Assembly: GCA_036381275.1 (NCBI GenBank)
Contig: DASVDC010000118.1
Span: 1 to 31,296 of the forward strand
From: UBA7803 sp036381275
GTDB lineage: Bacteria; Pseudomonadota; Gammaproteobacteria; Pseudomonadales; Azotimanducaceae
Direction: 5' to 3'
DNA length: 31,296 nt
Under the pieces are notes generated by a model. The model was not told the origin of the DNA, did not search any database, and saw only the letters and a list, made by a program, of their open reading frames with translations. Position 1 is the stretch's first letter, and each line of letters starts with the position of its first letter. Shown here piece after piece: positions 23,315 to 31,296 of this stretch. A program made the translations under genes and the position numbers.

Positions 23315-24667
23315 ATGCCCTTCATCCCGCATACCGCGGACGAAGAACGCCTGATGCTGGCCGAAATCGGCGTCGACAGCATCGAAGCGCTGTTCGACGA
23401 GATTCCGCCCCGGCTCCGCGCCGGGGTCCTGCGCCACGTGCCCCACGGCGTCAGCGAAATGGAGATGCTGCGGGACCTCGAGTCCCGCGCGGCGCGTGAC
23501 GACGCGGGCGTGTGCTTTCTCGGCGCGGGCTGCTACGACCATCACGTGCCGGCGGCGGTGTGGGACATCGCCGCGCGCGGGGAATTCATGACCGCCTATA
23601 CGCCCTATCAGGCGGAAGCGAGCCAGGGCACGCTGCAGCTCGTCTACGAGTTCCAGACGATGATGGCGAACCTGACCGGCCTCGACGTCGCGAACGCGTC
23701 GGTCTACGACGGCGCGTCCGGCCTCGCCGAGGCCGTGCTGATGGCGGTGCGCGGCAACCGCAAGGTGAAGGGCAGCCGCACGGTGCTGGTTGCCGAGACG
23801 GTCCATCCGCACTACCGCGAAGCGGTGCAGAACATCGTCGCGCCGCAGGGCGTCGAGATCGTCACCCTGCCGGTGACGGAGCGGGGCCGGATCGATCCGG
23901 CCGCGGTCGACGCCGCGCCGGCGCCGCTCGCGCTGGTGGTGCAGCAGCCGAACTTCTTCGGGCTGCTCGAGGACGTCGACGCGCTGACCGACCGCGCGCA
24001 CGCCCGGGATGCGCTGGTGATCGCGGCGGCGAACCCGCTGTCCCTCGCGGTGCTGAAGGCCCCGGGACGATGGGGAGAGGCCGGCGCCGACATCGCCTGC
24101 GGCGACGGGCAGCCGTTCGGGGTCCCGATGTCGTCCGGCGGGCCGTCGTTCGGCTATTTCTGCTGCCGGGAACCGCTGGTGCGGCAGATGCCCGGGCGGA
24201 TCATCGGCCGCACCGTGGATCTCGAAGGCCGGGTCGGCTACACGCTGACCCTGCAGGCTCGCGAGCAGCACATCCGCCGCGGCAAGGCGACCTCCAACAT
24301 CTGCACCAACCAGGGCCTCCTGGTCACTGCGGCGACCATCCACATGAGCCTGCTCGGTGCCGACGGGCTGGCGGCGGTGGCGCGGGCCAGCGCGGCGAAC
24401 ACGCGCAAGCTCGTCGCGCGGCTGACCGCCATCGACGGCGTGGGCCGTCGGTACGACGAAGGCTTCTTTCACGAGGCGGTGCTCGAGCTGCCCGCGGACG
24501 CGGCGCGGGTCGCCGAGGCGCTGCTCGCGCGCGGCATCCTGGCGGGCCTGCCGCTCGGCGAGCACTACGCCGGCCACGAGCGGGCGCTCCTGGTCTGCGC
24601 CACCGAGAAGCGTACCGACGAGGAGATCGAACGCTACGGGCGCGCGCTCGAGGAGGTGCTGGCATGA
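23315..24667 (+). CDS. gcvPA: Glycine dehydrogenase (decarboxylating) subunit 1
   Basis: This is the N-terminal half of the P protein in its split form. With GcvPB it decarboxylates glycine and passes the aminomethyl group to lipoyl-GcvH. It has 450 residues. It opens FIPHTADEERLMLAEIGV, like other subunit 1 proteins. YTPYQAEASQGTLQLVYEFQ and SNICTNQGLL are conserved blocks. It lacks the PLP lysine, which is carried by GcvPB. The ATG at 23315 has GGGAG seven bases upstream, and its stop overlaps gcvPB (ATGA), so the two subunits are translated together. Confidence 0.97.
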   Translation: MPFIPHTADEERLMLAEIGVDSIEALFDEIPPRLRAGVLRHVPHGVSEMEMLRDLESRAARDDAGVCFLGAGCYDHHVPAAVWDIAARGEFMTAYTPYQAEASQGTLQLVYEFQTMMANLTGLDVANASVYDGASGLAEAVLMAVRGNRKVKGSRTVLVAETVHPHYREAVQNIVAPQGVEIVTLPVTERGRIDPAAVDAAPAPLALVVQQPNFFGLLEDVDALTDRAHARDALVIAAANPLSLAVLKAPGRWGEAGADIACGDGQPFGVPMSSGGPSFGYFCCREPLVRQMPGRIIGRTVDLEGRVGYTLTLQAREQHIRRGKATSNICTNQGLLVTAATIHMSLLGADGLAAVARASAANTRKLVARLTAIDGVGRRYDEGFFHEAVLELPADAARVAEALLARGILAGLPLGEHYAGHERALLVCATEKRTDEEIERYGRALEEVLA

Positions 24668-26175
24668 CCGGGGTCACGAAAGGCGCGGCCGGCCGGACGA
24701 TCTTCGAGCTCGGCCGCGAGGGCCGGCGCGCCGGCGCGCAGCGCGTGTCCGCACCGGACGCGGCCGAGGCGTTCGCCGGTATTCCGGAAGGGCTGCTGCG
24801 TACCGAGCCGCCGCGGCTTCCGGAGGTCTCGGAGCTGCAGGTGGTGCGCCACTACACGAACCTGTCGCGGCGCAACTTCTCGATCGACACCCAGTTCTAC
24901 CCGCTCGGCTCCTGCACGATGAAGTACAACCCGCGCGGCGCGCACGCGGCGGCGATGCTGCCGGGCTTCCTCGCGCGGCATCCGCTCGCGCCGGAGTCGG
25001 TGAGCCAGGGGTTTCTCTCCTGCCTGTACGATCTGCAGGAGATCCTGAAGGACGTCACCGGCATGCGCGGCGTGTCGCTGACGCCGATGGCGGGCGCCCA
25101 GGGCGAGTTCGCCGGGGTCGCGATGATCCGCGCGTACCACCTCGCCCGCGGCGACCACGCGCGCACCGAGATCCTGGTGCCGAGCGCCGCGCACGGTACC
25201 AACCCGGCCACCGCGGTGATGTGCGGCTACAAGGTGACCGAGGTGCCGGTGAACCGCAGCGGCGACGTGGACCTCGACGCGCTGAAGGCGGCCGTGGGGC
25301 CGCAGACGGCCGGGCTGATGATGACCAACCCGTCCACCTGCGGCGTGTTCGAGCGGCAGATCGAGGCGATCGCCCGGACCGTGCACGAAGCGGGCGGCCT
25401 CCTCTACTACGACGGCGCGAACCTGAACGCGATCCTCGGCCAGGTGAAGCCCGGCGACATGGGCTTCGACGTGCTGCACATGAACCTGCACAAGACCTTC
25501 GCGACGCCACACGGCGGCGGCGGTCCGGGTGCGGGCCCCGTGGGCGTCGGCGAGCGCCTGCTGCCGTTCCTGCCGACCCCGCTGGTGGAAAAGGACGGCG
25601 AGCGCTACCGCTGGGTCACCGCGCGGGAGCGGCCGCAGTCGATCGGGCGGCTCTCCGCATTCGCCGGCAACGCCGGCATCCTGCTGCGCGCGCTCGCGTA
25701 CGCGCTGCTGCTCGGCCGGGACGGCATGACCCGGGTCGGTCAGTACTCGACGCTGAACGCCAACTACCTGGCGCGGCGGCTCGAGAAGGCCGGCTTCGCG
25801 CTCGCCTATCCCGAGCGGCGTGCGAGCCACGAGTTCATTCTGACCTTCGCCGACCAGGCCAAGCGCCTCGGGGTCAACGCGATGGATTTCGCGAAGCGCC
25901 TGCTGGACTACGGGATCCATTCGCCGACGACGTATTTCCCGCTGCTCGTGCCGGAGTGTTTCCTCGTGGAGCCGACCGAAACCGAGACCAAGGCGGAGCT
26001 GGATGCGTTCGTCGATGCGCTCGTCGCCATCCAGCAGGAGGCCGAGACCCAGCCGGATCTGGTGAGGGGCGCGCCGTACACGCTGCCGGTGCGGCGCCTC
26101 GACGACGTGAAAGCCGCGCGCGAGCTGGACCTCACCTGGGACGAGCCGACACCGGACGCCGCCGCCACGACGTGA
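24664..26175 (+). CDS. gcvPB: Glycine dehydrogenase (decarboxylating) subunit 2
   Basis: This is the PLP-bearing half of the split P protein. It has 503 residues. K277 in NLHKTFATPHGGGGPG is the PLP lysine. NFSIDTQFYPLGSCTMKYNP and the glycine-rich loop after the lysine are characteristic. The 4-bp overlap with gcvPA implies coupled translation and matched amounts of subunits. In E. coli and many gammaproteobacteria P is a single chain of about 950 residues; the split form here is common in other bacteria. It ends the gcv run and is followed by a REP-like pair. Confidence 0.97.
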   Translation: MTGVTKGAAGRTIFELGREGRRAGAQRVSAPDAAEAFAGIPEGLLRTEPPRLPEVSELQVVRHYTNLSRRNFSIDTQFYPLGSCTMKYNPRGAHAAAMLPGFLARHPLAPESVSQGFLSCLYDLQEILKDVTGMRGVSLTPMAGAQGEFAGVAMIRAYHLARGDHARTEILVPSAAHGTNPATAVMCGYKVTEVPVNRSGDVDLDALKAAVGPQTAGLMMTNPSTCGVFERQIEAIARTVHEAGGLLYYDGANLNAILGQVKPGDMGFDVLHMNLHKTFATPHGGGGPGAGPVGVGERLLPFLPTPLVEKDGERYRWVTARERPQSIGRLSAFAGNAGILLRALAYALLLGRDGMTRVGQYSTLNANYLARRLEKAGFALAYPERRASHEFILTFADQAKRLGVNAMDFAKRLLDYGIHSPTTYFPLLVPECFLVEPTETETKAELDAFVDALVAIQQEAETQPDLVRGAPYTLPVRRLDDVKAARELDLTWDEPTPDAAATT

Positions 26176-26188
26176 CCGGCTCCGTACC

Positions 26189-26254
26189 GGGAGCGGCCTC
26201 CGGCCGCGAATCTTCCGGTGCAGGAAAGAATTCGCGGCCGGAGGCCGCTCCCAC
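26189..26254. repeat. Inverted pair of REP-like palindromes between convergent genes
   Basis: Unit one (plus) reads GGGAGCGGCCTCC, then GGCCGCGAATC. Unit two, in minus orientation from 26254, reads GTGGGAGCGGCCTCC, then GGCCGCGAATTC. The two arms are almost perfect inverted copies and could fold into one long hairpin. It lies between the convergent stops of gcvPB and the yyaL-like gene and may work as a bidirectional terminator. Confidence 0.8.
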
Positions 26255-26261
26255 AACTGCA

Positions 26262-28334
26262 TCACTTCAGCGCCTCCCGGAACGCCTCCAGCGACTCGAT
26301 CGGCGCCGAGCAGGCGAACCCTTCGCAGCGGTACGCGATCACGCGTCGCTGTGCATCAGCGCTGGCCGGCTGCGGCAAGTACGGCGGCACGTGCTCGGCT
26401 TCGTACGGTATCCCGTACACCCGCCGCCACGGGTGGCAACCGGCTCGCGCCGCTTCGAGCCAGGGCTCGAGCGCATCCCGCGGCCCGCGGATCACGATCT
26501 GCTCGGTTCCGTGCAGGCGCGCCTCGAGCGCGGTCAGCAGCGTGCTGTGCCCGGCCGGGTACTGCTCCATCAGCGGCCGCGCCCAGGCGAGCGTTCGCTC
26601 CGCCGCGTCGAGACAGCGCTGGTCCGCGAGCAGGTGCCCGAGCTCCGTGAGCGCGAGCGCCGCGACGCCGTTGCCGGGCGGCAGCGCGTCGTCCTGGGTC
26701 GGTTTCGGGCGGTGGATCAGCCGCTCGTGGTCGTGCGCGGTGAAGTAGAAGCCGCCGGCGTCGGCGTCCTCGAAGCGCTCGAGCAGCCGCTCGCCGAGAC
26801 GGCGCGCGAAGTCGAAATCCGCATCCCGCCATTCCGCGCCGAGCAGCTCGAGCAGGCCTGCGAGCAGGAACGCGTGGTCGTCGAGGTAGCCGGCGAAGCG
26901 CGCCCCGCCGCGGCCGTCGCGTCCGCTCTGCCAGGTGGCGTGCAGCGTGCCGTCGACGAACACCTGCTCGCGCAGGAAGTCGGCCGCCTGCTGCGCGGCC
27001 GCGAGCCAGTCGGGCCGGCCGAGACGCAGCGCCGCCCGCGTCAGGCCGATCAGCGCGAGGCCGTTCCAGGCGGTGAGGATCTTCTCGTCCCGTGCCGGCG
27101 GGGTGCGTTCGGCCCGCGCCGCCAGCAGCTTCGCCCGCGCCGATGCGAGCAGCGCATCCGCGCGCTCCGGGGTCAGCGACAGCCGCGCGATCACCGAGCG
27201 CCACGCGTCGTAGCGGTGCAGGTTCCAGCGGCCCTCGAAGTTGGCCGGCTTGTCGAGGCCGTAGAGCGTCTCGACCACCAGGTACTCGTCCTCGGTGAGC
27301 AGGCGCTTCACCTCGTCGCGGCGCCACAGATAGTACCGGCCCTCCTCGCCCTCCGAGTCCGCGTCGAGCGCCGCGTAGAACGCGCCGCCCGGGTGGCGCA
27401 TCTCGCGCAGCAGCCACTCGGCCGTGCCGGTCACGGCCTCCTCGAACAGCGGATCGGGGCCGAGCGCCAGCGCGTCGCTGTACAGCGCGAGGAGCTGAGC
27501 GTTGTCGTAGAGCATCTTCTCGAAGTGCGGGATCATCCATTGCCGATCGGTCGAGTAGCGGCAGAACCCGCCGCCGAGGTGATCGCGAATCCCGCCGCGC
27601 GCCATCTTGGTCAACGTGTTCGTCACCATCTCGAGCGCGTCCCGATCCGGGTCGCCGCGGTCGCGGCTCGCCGCCCAGCCGCGCAGCAGCCGCTCCACGG
27701 TGGCCGGCATCGGGAACTTGGGCGCCGAGCCGAAGCCGCCGTACACGCTGTCGTACTGCTCGCCGAGCTGCTGCCGGGCCGCGTCGAGCAGCGCCTGATC
27801 GGAGAGCGCCGAGCCGCCCGAGGTCTGGGCGAGGCCGGCCAGCACCCCGCGCACCTTGTCGTTCTGGGCGGTGAGCTCGTCGCGTCGGGTGTCGAAGATC
27901 TCGGTGATGCGGTGCAGCAGGTCGACGAAGCCGGGCAGCCGGTAGCGGGGCGTCTTCGGGAAGTAGGTGCCGCCGAAGAACGGCACCAGCGTGTCCGGGT
28001 CGAGGAACATCGTCAGCGGCCAGCCGCCGGGCTGGCCGGTCAGGAGCTGGTGCGCGATCTGATAGACGCGGTCGAGGTCGGGCCGTTCCTCCCGGTCGAC
28101 CTTCACGTTGACGAAATGACGGTTCATCACCTCCGCCACCGCCGGATCCTCGAACGACTCGTGGGCCATCACGTGGCACCAGTGACAGGCCGAGTAGCCG
28201 ATCGACAGCAGCACGGGACGCTGCCGAGCCCGGGCCTGCGCCAGCGCCTCGTCGTCCCAGGGCTGCCAGTGGACCGGGTTGTCAGCGTGCTGCAGCAGAT
28301 AGAGGCTGGTCTCGTCGGCCAGTCGGTTGCGCAT
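26262..28334 (-). CDS. Thioredoxin-domain protein, DUF255/YyaL (spermatogenesis-associated 20) family
   Basis: The product has 690 residues. An N-terminal thioredoxin-like domain carries the CxxC motif C50-H-W-C53 in SIGYSACHWCHVM. A large helical domain resembling (alpha/alpha)6 glycoside-hydrolase-type barrels follows, with GGIRDHLGGGFCRYSTD, PHFEKMLYDNAQLL and DEKILTAWNGL. It is widespread in bacteria and eukaryotes, but its reaction is not established. It may be a redox protein, or act on N-acetylglucosamine-like sugars by fold analogy. No signal peptide is seen. The ATG at 28334 has GAGGAGG six bases upstream, which fixes the start; an ATG at 28367 is less suitable. It is divergent from rppH. 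Confidence 0.93.
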   Translation of the reverse strand: MRNRLADETSLYLLQHADNPVHWQPWDDEALAQARARQRPVLLSIGYSACHWCHVMAHESFEDPAVAEVMNRHFVNVKVDREERPDLDRVYQIAHQLLTGQPGGWPLTMFLDPDTLVPFFGGTYFPKTPRYRLPGFVDLLHRITEIFDTRRDELTAQNDKVRGVLAGLAQTSGGSALSDQALLDAARQQLGEQYDSVYGGFGSAPKFPMPATVERLLRGWAASRDRGDPDRDALEMVTNTLTKMARGGIRDHLGGGFCRYSTDRQWMIPHFEKMLYDNAQLLALYSDALALGPDPLFEEAVTGTAEWLLREMRHPGGAFYAALDADSEGEEGRYYLWRRDEVKRLLTEDEYLVVETLYGLDKPANFEGRWNLHRYDAWRSVIARLSLTPERADALLASARAKLLAARAERTPPARDEKILTAWNGLALIGLTRAALRLGRPDWLAAAQQAADFLREQVFVDGTLHATWQSGRDGRGGARFAGYLDDHAFLLAGLLELLGAEWRDADFDFARRLGERLLERFEDADAGGFYFTAHDHERLIHRPKPTQDDALPPGNGVAALALTELGHLLADQRCLDAAERTLAWARPLMEQYPAGHSTLLTALEARLHGTEQIVIRGPRDALEPWLEAARAGCHPWRRVYGIPYEAEHVPPYLPQPASADAQRRVIAYRCEGFACSAPIESLEAFREALK

Positions 28335-28482
28335 CTCGGGCCTCCTCGCGACCTCTTCGGCCCTCATGGTGACACCGTTCCGGGACGGGCGCGAACGTCC
28401 CGCACGGGACGCCGCAGCCGCCGTTGGTATTTTCCCCGGCTTTGATGTTCAATCGAATCAAGGACTTCTTGGACTGACGACA

Positions 28483-29016
28483 GTGGTTGATGCAGACGGT
28501 TTCCGACCGAACGTCGGGATCGTCCTCTCCAATGACCGGGGGCAGGTACTCTGGGCACGCCGCGTGGGCGGCCACGACGCCTGGCAGTTCCCCCAGGGTG
28601 GCATCAACGAGGACGAATCCCTGGAAGAAGCGCTGTTCCGGGAGCTGCGCGAGGAGGTCGGCCTCGCGGCAGACAGCGTGCAGATTCTGGCCCGGACCCG
28701 CGGCTGGCTGCGCTATCGCTTGCCGAAGCGGCTGCGCCGATACAACTCGAGCCCCGGGTTCAAAGGCCAGAAGCAGAAGTGGTTCCTGCTCCGGATGCTG
28801 GCAGACGACGAGTTGGTGCAGATGAACCTGACCGCCAAGCCCGAGTTCGACAGCTGGCGCTGGGTCAGTTACTGGTACCCGGTCTGCCAGGTGGTGGACT
28901 TCAAGCGGGAGGTGTACCGCCGGGCCCTGAAGGAGTTGGCCCCGCACCTGCCTTACCACGCGAGCTGGCCGATGCCGCGCTCGCGCTCGTCCGCCTCCGG
29001 AGCCGCTGGATGCTGA
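28483..29016 (+). CDS. rppH: RNA pyrophosphohydrolase
   Basis: RppH removes pyrophosphate from the 5' end of mRNA and opens it to RNase E decay. From GTG at 28483 the product has 177 residues. FRPNVGIVL at the start, the Nudix box GGINEDESLEEALFRELREE with VGL following, and GQKQKWFLLRM are all family hallmarks. The start is inferred from the family N-terminus (about five residues before the conserved FRPN). No good ribosome-binding site precedes it: AAGGA ends 18 bases upstream and would better suit a CTG at 28474. It overlaps ptsP by 7 bp, an arrangement known in many gammaproteobacteria. Confidence 0.92.
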   Translation: MVDADGFRPNVGIVLSNDRGQVLWARRVGGHDAWQFPQGGINEDESLEEALFRELREEVGLAADSVQILARTRGWLRYRLPKRLRRYNSSPGFKGQKQKWFLLRMLADDELVQMNLTAKPEFDSWRWVSYWYPVCQVVDFKREVYRRALKELAPHLPYHASWPMPRSRSSASGAAGC

Positions 29017-31295
29017 CCACCCTTCGGCGCATCGTTCAGGATGTCGCCGCTGCGAGCACCTTCCAGGAGGCGCTGCGCATCATCGTCCGCAACGTCAAGG
29101 AGGCGTTGGGGACGGAGGTCTGCTCCATCTATCTGCTGAGCCCCGAGGGGGACCGGTACCTGTTCGTCGCCACCGACGGCCTGAACCAGGCGGCCGTCGG
29201 CAAGCTGTCGCTGAAGCTCGGCCAGGGGCTCACCACGCTGGTGGCCGAGCGCGCCGAGCCGATCAACCTGGAGGACGCGACCCAGCACCCGCGCTTCCAC
29301 TACATACCCGAGATCGGCGAAGAGCCGTTCAACGCGTTCCTCGGGGTGCCGGTGATCCATCACCGTCAGGTGCTCGGGGTGCTGGTGGTACAGCAGCGCG
29401 AGAAGCGCCGCTTCGACGAGAGCGAAGAAGCGTTCCTGGTCACGCTCTCGGCGCAGCTCGCCACGGTGATGGCGCACGCCGAGGCCACCGGCGACATCCA
29501 GAAGATCTTCGATGCGTTGACCGGCAAGGTCTCGGAAGCGACCGACGTGATGTTCCGCGGCATCGCCGGCGCGCCCGGGATCGGCATCGGCACCGCGGTG
29601 GTGATGCAGCCGCCGGCCAGCCTCGAGGGCGTGCCGGAGCGGGAAGCCGAGGACGTCACGACGGAGCTGATCATCCTCGACCGGGCGCTCGAGGCGGTGC
29701 GGGAGGACATTCGCCGGATCGGCCGCGAGTACGCGCAGAGCTTGCCGCGCGAGGAGCTCGCGCTGTTCGACGCGTACCTGCACATGCTCGACGACGACGC
29801 GCTCGGCGGCGACATCCGCGAGCGCGTGCGGCGCGGCCAGTGGGCGCAGGGGGCGCTCAAGCAGGTGATCCGCGAGCACGTGCGGCGCTTCGAGGCGATG
29901 GAGGATTCCTACCTGCGCGAGCGCGGCGCCGACGTGAAGGACCTGGGCCTCAGGATCCTCGCGTACCTGCAGGACATCCGCAGCCGCAAGACCCAGTTTC
30001 CGCCGGACACGATCCTGGTCGGCCACGAGGTCACGCCGAGCATGCTGGCCAACGTGCCGCCGGAGTCGCTGAAGGCCATCGTGTCGGTGCGCGGCTCGGG
30101 CAGCTCGCACGTGGCGATCCTCGCCCGCGCGCTCGACATCCCGGCGGTGATGGGTGCGATGGACCTGCCGCTCGCGGATCTCGACGGGCAGCCGCTGATC
30201 GTCGACGGGTACTACGGCGAAGTGTTCCTGAATCCGTCGGCCAAGCTCGCACGGAGCTACGAGACGCTGATCCGCGAGGAGCGCGAGTTCGCGATCGAGC
30301 TCGAAGACCTGAAGGAGCTGCCGTCGGTGACCCTCGACGGCATCCGGGTGGAGCTGTGGGTGAACATCGGCCTCACCGGCGACATCTCGCGCTCGCTCGA
30401 CCGCGGCGCGGAAGGCATCGGCCTGTTCCGCACGGAAGTGCCGTTCATGACCAAGGACCGCTTCCCGACCGAGGAGGAGCAGCGGGCCATCTACCGTGAG
30501 CACATGGAGGCGTTCGAGCCGCGTCCGGTGACGATGCGCAGCCTCGACATCGGCGGCGACAAGGCTCTCGCGTACTTTCCGATCGTCGAAGAGAACCCGT
30601 TCCTCGGCTGGCGGGGCATCCGGGTGACCCTCGATCACCCGGAGATCTTCATGGTGCAGGCCCGCGCGATGATCAAGGCCAACGCGGGGCTGCGCGGCGA
30701 GCTGCGCATCATGCTGCCGATGATCTCGACGCTCTCGGAGGTGGAGGAAGCCAAGGCGCTGATCCACCGTGCCTACATCGAGGTGCTCGAGGAAGGCGTG
30801 CAGGTCAAGCAGCCGCTGGTCGGGGTGATGGTCGAAGTGCCGGCGGCCGTCTATCAGGCGCGCGAGCTCGCGCGCCGGGTGGACTTCCTCGCGGTCGGCT
30901 CGAACGACCTCACGCAGTACATGCTGGCGGTCGACCGCAACAACCCGCGCGTCGCGGACCTCTATCAGGAGACCCATCCGGCGGTGCTGCGCGCGCTGCG
31001 CGAGGTGGCGCGGGCAGCGCACTACGAGAACTCGTACGTCGGCATCTGCGGCGAGCTCGCCGGCTCACCGATCGGCGCGGTGCTGCTGATGGCGATGGGC
31101 TACCACGTGCTGTCGATGAACGCGACCAACCTGCCGAAGGTGAAGTGGGTGATCCGGAACGTCCGGCACCGGGAGGCGCGGCGGATGCTGGCGCGGGTGC
31201 TCAGGATGGCGACCGCAGAGGAGGTTCAGTCCTTCATGCGCGATCAGCTCACCCGCGCCGGGCTTGGGCGTGTCATGCCCTCCTATCACAAGTAA
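29010..31295 (+). CDS. ptsP: Phosphoenolpyruvate-protein phosphotransferase PtsP (EI-Ntr)
   Basis: PtsP takes phosphate from phosphoenolpyruvate and starts the nitrogen-related phosphotransferase chain (PtsP, NPr, EIIA-Ntr). It has 761 residues (E. coli 748). A GAF domain spans about 1-155. The enzyme I N-terminal domain follows, with the phosphorylated histidine H367 in GSGSSHVAILAR. The C-terminal PEP-binding barrel includes GIGLFRTE and the catalytic C680 in GICGELAG. The usual active-site context is GGxTSH; here it is GSGSSH, an uncommon but probably tolerated variant. The ATG at 29010 overlaps rppH. The ptsO and ptsN partners are not in the window. The stop codon is the last complete codon of the window. 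Confidence 0.96.
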   Translation: MLTTLRRIVQDVAAASTFQEALRIIVRNVKEALGTEVCSIYLLSPEGDRYLFVATDGLNQAAVGKLSLKLGQGLTTLVAERAEPINLEDATQHPRFHYIPEIGEEPFNAFLGVPVIHHRQVLGVLVVQQREKRRFDESEEAFLVTLSAQLATVMAHAEATGDIQKIFDALTGKVSEATDVMFRGIAGAPGIGIGTAVVMQPPASLEGVPEREAEDVTTELIILDRALEAVREDIRRIGREYAQSLPREELALFDAYLHMLDDDALGGDIRERVRRGQWAQGALKQVIREHVRRFEAMEDSYLRERGADVKDLGLRILAYLQDIRSRKTQFPPDTILVGHEVTPSMLANVPPESLKAIVSVRGSGSSHVAILARALDIPAVMGAMDLPLADLDGQPLIVDGYYGEVFLNPSAKLARSYETLIREEREFAIELEDLKELPSVTLDGIRVELWVNIGLTGDISRSLDRGAEGIGLFRTEVPFMTKDRFPTEEEQRAIYREHMEAFEPRPVTMRSLDIGGDKALAYFPIVEENPFLGWRGIRVTLDHPEIFMVQARAMIKANAGLRGELRIMLPMISTLSEVEEAKALIHRAYIEVLEEGVQVKQPLVGVMVEVPAAVYQARELARRVDFLAVGSNDLTQYMLAVDRNNPRVADLYQETHPAVLRALREVARAAHYENSYVGICGELAGSPIGAVLLMAMGYHVLSMNATNLPKVKWVIRNVRHREARRMLARVLRMATAEEVQSFMRDQLTRAGLGRVMPSYHK

Positions 31296-31296
31296 C

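Noticed and set aside
25221..28445. A 1074-codon open frame on the plus strand across gcvPB and the yyaL-like gene
   Set aside because: It is out of frame with gcvPB, antisense to the DUF255 gene and compositionally typical of a shadow frame.
28953..31022. A 689-codon minus-strand frame opposite ptsP
   Set aside because: PtsP on the plus strand has full-length family motifs. The antisense product is His/Arg/Leu-rich without recognisable domains.

Overview
The window is a very GC-rich stretch of bacterial chromosome. It is packed with housekeeping genes and has almost no non-coding space. The gene order points to a gammaproteobacterium: ygfB-pepP-ubiH followed by the glycine cleavage genes, the divergent zapB-like gene and zapA followed by 6S RNA and fau, and the rppH-ptsP pair. 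The split glycine dehydrogenase (gcvPA/gcvPB) and the high GC suggest a lineage outside the Enterobacterales, such as a Chromatiales-, Nevskiales- or Xanthomonadales-like group. That placement is only a guess. I see no phage, transposase, integron, CRISPR array, tRNA or rRNA.

Layout. Bases 38-2076 (minus) hold metF and metK. Divergent from them, 2283-6483 (plus) holds tkt, pgk and an alpha/beta hydrolase. A minus-strand exported serine hydrolase (6739-8079) is divergent from a two-gene plus-strand operon (8222-11307) that encodes a substrate-binding-like lipoprotein and a membrane GGDEF-EAL protein. Next come serA (minus) and a divergent FAD-linked D-2-hydroxyglutarate dehydrogenase (plus), then rpiA (minus) divergent from ilvA (plus). 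A minus-strand run follows: zapB-like gene, zapA, 6S RNA, fau, def. Bases 18491-26175 (plus) form one long run: ygfB, pepP, a UbiH-family hydroxylase, gcvT, gcvH, gcvPA, gcvPB. The window ends with a minus-strand thioredoxin-domain protein (DUF255/YyaL) and the plus-strand rppH-ptsP pair.

How the genes fit together. Many serve serine, glycine and one-carbon metabolism. SerA draws 3-phosphoglycerate (made or used by Pgk) toward serine. The D-2-hydroxyglutarate dehydrogenase probably regenerates 2-oxoglutarate from the SerA by-product. Glycine cleavage loads methylene-tetrahydrofolate, Fau recycles 5-formyl-tetrahydrofolate, MetF makes methyl-tetrahydrofolate, and MetK makes S-adenosylmethionine. 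Tkt and RpiA belong to the pentose phosphate pathway. ZapA and the zapB-like protein serve cell division, RppH starts mRNA decay, and PtsP heads the nitrogen phosphotransferase chain.

The least ordinary elements are four. The first is the lipoprotein/GGDEF-EAL operon, a likely ligand-sensing cyclic-di-GMP module. The second is a clear 6S RNA gene with a good -10 box. The third is a family of REP-like palindromes whose stems covary between copies. The fourth is a 21-bp tandem repeat, with a perfect hairpin, inside ygfB. I found nothing that I would call a wholly new system.
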